A DNA stretch of 64,000 bases from JBFHQE01 sp041592335 (GTDB lineage: Bacteria; Pseudomonadota; Gammaproteobacteria; Thiohalobacterales; Thiohalobacteraceae): contig JBFHQE010000011.1 of NCBI GenBank assembly GCA_041592335.1, forward strand, positions 31,809 to 95,808, given 5' to 3'. The position numbers and the translations under genes are program-made. A model generated the notes under the pieces. The model had not been told where the DNA came from and ran no database searches. It saw nothing but the letters and a program-made list of their open reading frames with translations. This document shows positions 59,870 through 64,000 of the stretch, piece after piece. Positions within the stretch are counted from its first letter, which is position 1; each line of letters starts with the position of its first letter.

Positions 59870-60498
59870 CCGTCAGCCTTTGCTCCGGCGACGGATTTGT
59901 TGCGCGCGACAAGATCATCGATCAATGCACCAATACTGCTACGGTTGATGGTCGCGGCAAAACTGGAACGGTAGTTGGTGACCAGGCTAACGCCATCGAC
60001 TGCCACGTCATATACCTTCCAGGCGCCCTCATTCAGATACAGACTATAAGTGATCGGGATCGCCGGACCCGCCGGTTGCAGCACCTCGGTGCGCACGTTG
60101 ACCTTGTCAGTGTCATCCGCCATGTGCACCGGCAGATAGTTGATCGTCTGGTCGTTGTAATCGAACAGTGCGGTGCCATAGGTTCTCACCAGCAGGGTGC
60201 GAAACTCCATGGTGAACTGTTGCTGCTGCTCGGGAGTCGCCTGCCGCCAGTATTTACCCAGCACCCAGCGGGCCATGCGCTCGAAATCGAAATGCGGCAA
60301 CACAATATCGGCAACCAGCTCGTAGAGGCGCTCGGGCTGCGCTTCAATTACCGCATGCTCCGCCTGCAGCACGGTAATCATCTTCTCCGACGTATCCTGC
60401 ACCAGCCGTTGCGGTTCCGGCATCGATTCAGCCGTTGCCATCACCGGCAACAGGCCGGCACAGAACAGCAGCAACAGTGATCTCATGAAAGTGAACAT
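59866..60498 (-). CDS. mlaC: Periplasmic phospholipid-binding protein MlaC
   Basis: 210 residues: signal peptide (MFTFMRSLLLLFCAGLLPVMATA), then the MlaC fold (LYELVADIVLPHFDFERMAR, VLGKYWRQATPEQQQQFTME, FRTLLVRTYGTALFDYNDQT). Shuttles lipid between the outer-membrane and inner-membrane Mla complexes. GAGG lies 9 bp before the ATG. Confidence 0.95.
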   Translation of the reverse strand: MFTFMRSLLLLFCAGLLPVMATAESMPEPQRLVQDTSEKMITVLQAEHAVIEAQPERLYELVADIVLPHFDFERMARWVLGKYWRQATPEQQQQFTMEFRTLLVRTYGTALFDYNDQTINYLPVHMADDTDKVNVRTEVLQPAGPAIPITYSLYLNEGAWKVYDVAVDGVSLVTNYRSSFAATINRSSIGALIDDLVARNKSVAGAKADG

Positions 60499-60502
60499 TA
60501 AT

Positions 60503-60970
60503 TTATTCCTCTGCCTTGCTATACAGGAATTGACCGATAATCTGTTCCAGCACCAGCGCCGACTGGGTCAGCATCAGTTCATCGCCATCCTTAAGGACAT
60601 CGATATCGCCGCCAGGTTCCAGCGCGACATACTGCTCGCCGAGCAACCCGGCGGTAAAGATCTGCGCGGAAGTGTCCACCGGAAACTGGTTATAGCGGGT
60701 CGCGATGGCCAGTGTCACCACGGCCTGAAACGTCTGGTTGTCGAACTCGATCGTTTCCACCCGGCCAACGCGCACACCGCCAACCGACACGGCGGAGCGC
60801 GCCTTCAGACCGCCGACATTATCGAAACGGGCCTGCACATGATAAACCGATTCCTCGTTGGCATAGCTGCCGAGATTACTGACCTTGAAGGCCAGCATCA
60901 CCAGTGCCGCAATACCGGCCGCAATAAACACCCCGACCCAGATTTCGATTACACGGGTGCGATCCATCAC
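60503..60970 (-). CDS. mlaD: Phospholipid transporter MCE subunit MlaD
   Basis: 155 residues: an N-terminal membrane helix (8-28, IEIWVGVFIAAGIAALVMLA) and one MCE domain (YHVQARFDNVGGLKARSAVS, GGVRVGRVETIEFD, FTAGLLGEQYVALEPGG). It forms the hexameric hydrophobic channel. Start overlaps the mlaE stop. Confidence 0.96.
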   Translation of the reverse strand: MMDRTRVIEIWVGVFIAAGIAALVMLAFKVSNLGSYANEESVYHVQARFDNVGGLKARSAVSVGGVRVGRVETIEFDNQTFQAVVTLAIATRYNQFPVDTSAQIFTAGLLGEQYVALEPGGDIDVLKDGDELMLTQSALVLEQIIGQFLYSKAEE

Positions 60971-61749
60971 ACTTCTCCAAACATCAACGCGGTTAGCAAA
61001 AAGTCGAGCCCCAGTACCGCAAAGGCCGAGTGAACCACCGTGCGGGTGGTAGCGCGGCTGACACCGGCCGAGGTCGGCGTGGCGTCGTAGCCTTCGAACA
61101 GGGCGATCCAGGTCACCACCAGGCCAAATACCAGGCTCTTGATCACACCATTCTGAATATCGTCGTACACATCCACCTTGGCCTGCATCTGCGACCAGAA
61201 GGCGCCCTCATCCACGCCCAGCAGCCCCACGCCAACCAGGAATCCGCCGAAAATCCCGACGGCACTGAAAATCGCCGCCAGCAACGGCATGGAAATAAAC
61301 CCGGCAAAGAAGCGCGGCGCAATCACCCGCTTTACCGGATCGACGGCCATCATTTCCATGCTGGACAGCTGCTCAGTTGCCTTCATCAGACCGATTTCCG
61401 CCGTCAATGCCGAACCGGCGCGCCCCGCGTATAACAGCGCCGCAACAACCGGGCCCAGCTCACGCACCAGGGACAGGGCCACCATCACCCCCAGCGACTC
61501 CTCGGCGCCGAAATCCACCAGCGTATTGTAGCCCTGCAGACCCAGCACCATACCGACAAACAGGCCGGAAATCAGGATGATCAACAGCGACAGCACCCCG
61601 ACGGCAAATACCTGCTGAATCAACAGCTGCGGCCGCGGGATGAGATGGGCAAACCCACTCAGCACATGCAACAGAAACAGGTGGCCACGACCCAGGCGCT
61701 CAAACACCTGCAAGCCCGAACGGCCCAGCGCCTGCAAGCGATCGCTCAT
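60967..61749 (-). CDS. mlaE: Phospholipid ABC transporter permease MlaE
   Basis: 260 residues with five to six membrane helices: FAVGVLSLLIILISGLFVGM, LGPVVAALLYAGRAGSALTA, EIGLMKATEQLSSMEMMAVD (coupling loop with conserved Glu) and PLLAAIFSAVGIFGGFLVGV. Typical MlaE length. Overlaps mlaF by 4 nt. Confidence 0.96.
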   Translation of the reverse strand: MSDRLQALGRSGLQVFERLGRGHLFLLHVLSGFAHLIPRPQLLIQQVFAVGVLSLLIILISGLFVGMVLGLQGYNTLVDFGAEESLGVMVALSLVRELGPVVAALLYAGRAGSALTAEIGLMKATEQLSSMEMMAVDPVKRVIAPRFFAGFISMPLLAAIFSAVGIFGGFLVGVGLLGVDEGAFWSQMQAKVDVYDDIQNGVIKSLVFGLVVTWIALFEGYDATPTSAGVSRATTRTVVHSAFAVLGLDFLLTALMFGEV

Positions 61750-62579
61750 TTACCCTCCATGAGATCGGCGAAATAAGGCCTTGCCTTGTAATGGAACGGC
61801 ACCGGCCCATCCGGCAAACCATGCATAAACTGTAAGACCCACTGCGAGTCCGAGCGGTTCAATTCTTCCGGCGTGCCCTGATCCATGACCTTGCCGCCAC
61901 TGAGCACATAAATGTAATCCGCAATCGCGGCCGTCTCCTTCACGTCGTGCGAGACGATAATACTGGTCAGCCCGAGCGCATCATTGAGCAGGCGAATCAG
62001 CTGTACCAGCGCCCCCATGGAAATAGGATCCTGACCGGTGAAGGGTTCGTCATACATTATCATCGTCGGATCCAGCGCGATCGAACGCGCCAGCGCGACC
62101 CGCCGCGCCATACCGCCGGACAGTTGCGACGGCATCAGGTCACGCGCGCCACGCAAGCCAACCGACTGCAGCTTCATCAGTACCAGGTCGCGAATCATGG
62201 ATTCCGACAACCGGGTATGTTCGCGCAAGGGGAAAGCGACGTTGTCGAACACCGACAGGTCGGTCAACAGGGCACCGCTCTGAAACAGCATGCCCATTTT
62301 TTTGCGCAGCGCAAACAGCTCCCTGCGCGACAGCCGGGACACTTCCTGGCCATCGACCTGAATGCTGCCGGCATGCGGTTTGATCTGCCCGCCGATGAGG
62401 CGCAGCAGCGTGGTTTTACCGGTGCCGCTCGGCCCCATGATGGCCGTCACCTTGCCGCGCGGAATATCGAGATCGATGCCATCGAAAATCCAGCGATCGC
62501 CCTGCGCAAAACGCAGACCGCGCACCTTCACCAGGGTATCGGGATTATGAGAAAGAGTCTGTTCCATTGCCGACATCAT
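61746..62579 (-). CDS. mlaF: Phospholipid ABC transporter ATP-binding protein MlaF
   Basis: About 277 residues: Walker A GPSGTGKTTLL, LFQSGALLTDLSVFDNVAFP (MlaF-type Q-loop region), signature LSGGMARRVALAR, Walker B PTMIMYDEPFTGQDP, and SHDVKETAAIADY. I use the ATG at 62579, 6 bp after an AGG; ATGs at 62576 and 62567 are alternatives, while the frame to 62615 lacks a site. First gene of mlaFEDCB-ibaG-murA-hisGDC. Confidence 0.95.
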   Translation of the reverse strand: MMSAMEQTLSHNPDTLVKVRGLRFAQGDRWIFDGIDLDIPRGKVTAIMGPSGTGKTTLLRLIGGQIKPHAGSIQVDGQEVSRLSRRELFALRKKMGMLFQSGALLTDLSVFDNVAFPLREHTRLSESMIRDLVLMKLQSVGLRGARDLMPSQLSGGMARRVALARSIALDPTMIMYDEPFTGQDPISMGALVQLIRLLNDALGLTSIIVSHDVKETAAIADYIYVLSGGKVMDQGTPEELNRSDSQWVLQFMHGLPDGPVPFHYKARPYFADLMEGK

Positions 62580-62732
62580 GCCAAGCCTGACGCAACCGTC
62601 AACTGTTGCGCGCATTGTAGACCCATTAGCTCACTGAAAGACGGCGAAAAAATTGTTCCTTTTCGCTCGCGGTCTACTGCCCATTCGCAGGAACCGGTAT
62701 CATGAGCCCTCGGAAACAAGCTGGAATCCCGT

Positions 62733-62918
62733 GTGACCAATATCGTTCCTTTCAAACGCCCCAAGGCAAGCGACAAACACAAAGGCAAAATGCTCTGCAA
62801 GCGCGGGTTCCACAAATGGGAGGCCGAACCGGGCACCCCGTTCGATGTAAAAAGCGGTCGACTCGTCACCCGCTATCGCTGCAGCCGCTGCGGCGCCACC
62901 CGCACTGAGGCAAAATAA
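62733..62918 (+). CDS. Small zinc-ribbon-like protein
   Basis: 61 residues from a GTG start. After a basic N-terminus, CKRGFHKW and RYRCSRCGATRTEAK provide Cys22, His27 and a CxxC pair, a probable zinc ribbon. It lies 6 bp before yrbG in the same direction, so it may share its message. Too small to assign function; codon pattern and coupling support it being real. Confidence 0.6.
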   Translation: MTNIVPFKRPKASDKHKGKMLCKRGFHKWEAEPGTPFDVKSGRLVTRYRCSRCGATRTEAK

Positions 62919-62924
62919 ACCGCC

Positions 62925-63920
62925 ATGTTATATGAAGTACTCGCCATCATCGTTGGCTTCGCCCTGCTCGTCTGGGGCGCGGACCGGTTTGTCATCGGCG
63001 CCGCCGCCACCGCGCGCAACCTGGGCGTGCCAACCATTATTATCGGTCTGACCATTGTCGGCTTCGGTACCTCCGCGCCGGAAATGCTGGTGTCGGGTGT
63101 CGCCGCCTGGCAGGGCAACCCCGGCCTCGCGGTGGGGAATGCCATTGGCTCCAACATCACCAACATCGCCCTCATTCTCGGCGCTACCGCGCTGGTCACG
63201 CCGCTGGCCGTGTCCTCGCAGATTCTCAAGCGCGAAATGCCAATCCTGCTCGGCATTATGGCCCTGGGGTTCTTCCTGTTGGTGGATGGCTACCTGGGCC
63301 TGCTTGATGGCGTGATTTTCCTGTCGGGCCTGGCCCTGCTGATGATCTGGATGACCTGGCTCGGGCTGTCATCGCGTTCACAGAAGCATGACGCACTGGA
63401 AGACGAATTCAGCGACGAAATACCCACCGATCTCAGCATGCCCGCCGCGCTCGGCTGGCTGGCGCTCGGTCTTATCGTGCTGCTGATCAGCTCGCGGATA
63501 CTGGTCTGGGGCGCGGTCGGTATCGCCCAGGCCTTTGGCGTATCCGACCTGGTCATCGGGCTTACCATTGTCGCGCTGGGCACTTCGCTGCCGGAACTGG
63601 CCGCCGCCGTCGTCAGCGCGCTCAAGAATGAACACGATATCGCGATTGGCAATGTGATCGGCTCCAACATGTTCAACCTGCTGGGCGTCATGGGCATCCC
63701 GGCCGTGATTCAACCGCTGGCGATCGATAACGACGTTCTGACGCGTGATTACCCCGTCATGGTGATACTCACGATTGCCTTGCTGGCGATGGCTTACGGC
63801 TTTCGGGGACACAGGGGACGCATCACGCGGATCGAGGGCACGGTATTGCTCGGTGGCTATATCGGCTATCAAGTCTTGATATACTTCAGCGTCACGGGTG
63901 GAATTGCCTGGGGATTGTGA
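62925..63920 (+). CDS. yrbG: K+-dependent Na+/Ca2+ exchanger-like antiporter YrbG
   Basis: 331 residues, about ten helices in two inverted halves. Alpha-1 repeat GFGTSAPEMLVS...GNAIGSNITN and alpha-2 repeat ALGTSLPELAAA...GNVIGSNMFN contain the ion-binding Glu and Asn. An acidic loop (KHDALEDEFSDEIP) lies between halves. Divergent from the mla operon as in E. coli. Confidence 0.96.
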   Translation: MLYEVLAIIVGFALLVWGADRFVIGAAATARNLGVPTIIIGLTIVGFGTSAPEMLVSGVAAWQGNPGLAVGNAIGSNITNIALILGATALVTPLAVSSQILKREMPILLGIMALGFFLLVDGYLGLLDGVIFLSGLALLMIWMTWLGLSSRSQKHDALEDEFSDEIPTDLSMPAALGWLALGLIVLLISSRILVWGAVGIAQAFGVSDLVIGLTIVALGTSLPELAAAVVSALKNEHDIAIGNVIGSNMFNLLGVMGIPAVIQPLAIDNDVLTRDYPVMVILTIALLAMAYGFRGHRGRITRIEGTVLLGGYIGYQVLIYFSVTGGIAWGL

Positions 63921-63930
63921 GACACAGCCT

Positions 63931-63998
63931 GTAGGAGCGGGCTTGCCCGCGAAGGATTTGGGCACTCCTGTCAGTTCGCGGGCCAGCCCGCTCCGACC
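63931..63998. repeat. Inverted family C repeat after yrbG
   Basis: GTAGGAGCGGGCTTGCCCGC, then gaagg (63931-63955), faces gttcgcgggccagcccgctc (63975-63994). Same family as 55799-55850. Possibly a transcription end for yrbG. Confidence 0.85.
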
Positions 63999-64000
63999 AG

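Overview
The window is chromosomal DNA from a non-enteric gammaproteobacterium. The gene order is the classic gammaproteobacterial one in three blocks: (i) rpsR-priB-rpsF, rlmB, rnr and purA-hisZ-yjeT-hflC-hflK-hflX-hfq-miaA-mutL-amiB-tsaE-nnr/queG (1-21.5 kb); (ii) rsmI/lpoA-yraN-diaA-dolP, sspAB, petABC, a Nif3-like gene and degS (22-34.6 kb); (iii) hisC-hisD-hisG-murA-ibaG-mlaBCDEF/yrbG (54.7-64 kb). MutL carries the endonuclease motifs of MutH-independent repair, HisG is the short HisZ-dependent form (both partners are here, 47 kb apart), and a PEP-CTERM protein implies an exosortase elsewhere in the genome.

Between degS and hisC (34.6-54.2 kb) this conserved framework is interrupted by an accessory nitrogen-metabolism region. 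Its right half (41.5-54.2 kb) is a single-direction run: ABC transporter (binding protein, permease, ATPase), a creatininase-family hydrolase, a type III/GlnT-like glutamine synthetase, a NikR-fold regulator lacking nickel ligands, two DUF1989 proteins, a 1198-residue biotin-dependent carboxylase and an allophanate hydrolase. By homology this would be called a urea carboxylase locus. However, the leader of the carboxylase contains two hairpins with ACGA and ACGG tetraloops, the signature of the guanidine-II (mini-ykkC) riboswitch, and the 3' part of hairpin 2 can pair with the bases just before the start codon. The operon is therefore best read as a guanidine assimilation system: uptake, carboxylation to carboxyguanidine, deimination by the DUF1989 pair to allophanate, hydrolysis to ammonia and CO2, and ammonia capture by the synthetase. 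A perfect NtrC-type dyad (41567-41581) and a near-consensus sigma-54 promoter (41672-41687) precede the transporter, so nitrogen limitation probably sets transcription while guanidine sets translation of the carboxylase.

The left half of the region (34.6-39.4 kb) is a less familiar divergent cluster: an HPPD-like VOC protein and a xylose-isomerase-type TIM barrel on the minus strand, and a membrane desaturase/hydroxylase, an SDR dehydrogenase and a second creatininase (with the activating-metal Glu) on the plus strand. The 76-bp divergent region holds two overlapping sigma-54-like motifs, one per strand. I do not know its pathway.

Three families of short dispersed palindromic repeats lie in intergenic gaps. 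They are densest just after the guanidine operon (54.2-54.7 kb) and also lie near the left border of the accessory region (33.3-33.4 kb). Other points are a REC-CheC/GGDEF pair, a tRNA-Leu(CAG) gene, an orphan QW-motif protein, and several genes whose longest reading frames begin inside repeats and need shorter starts.
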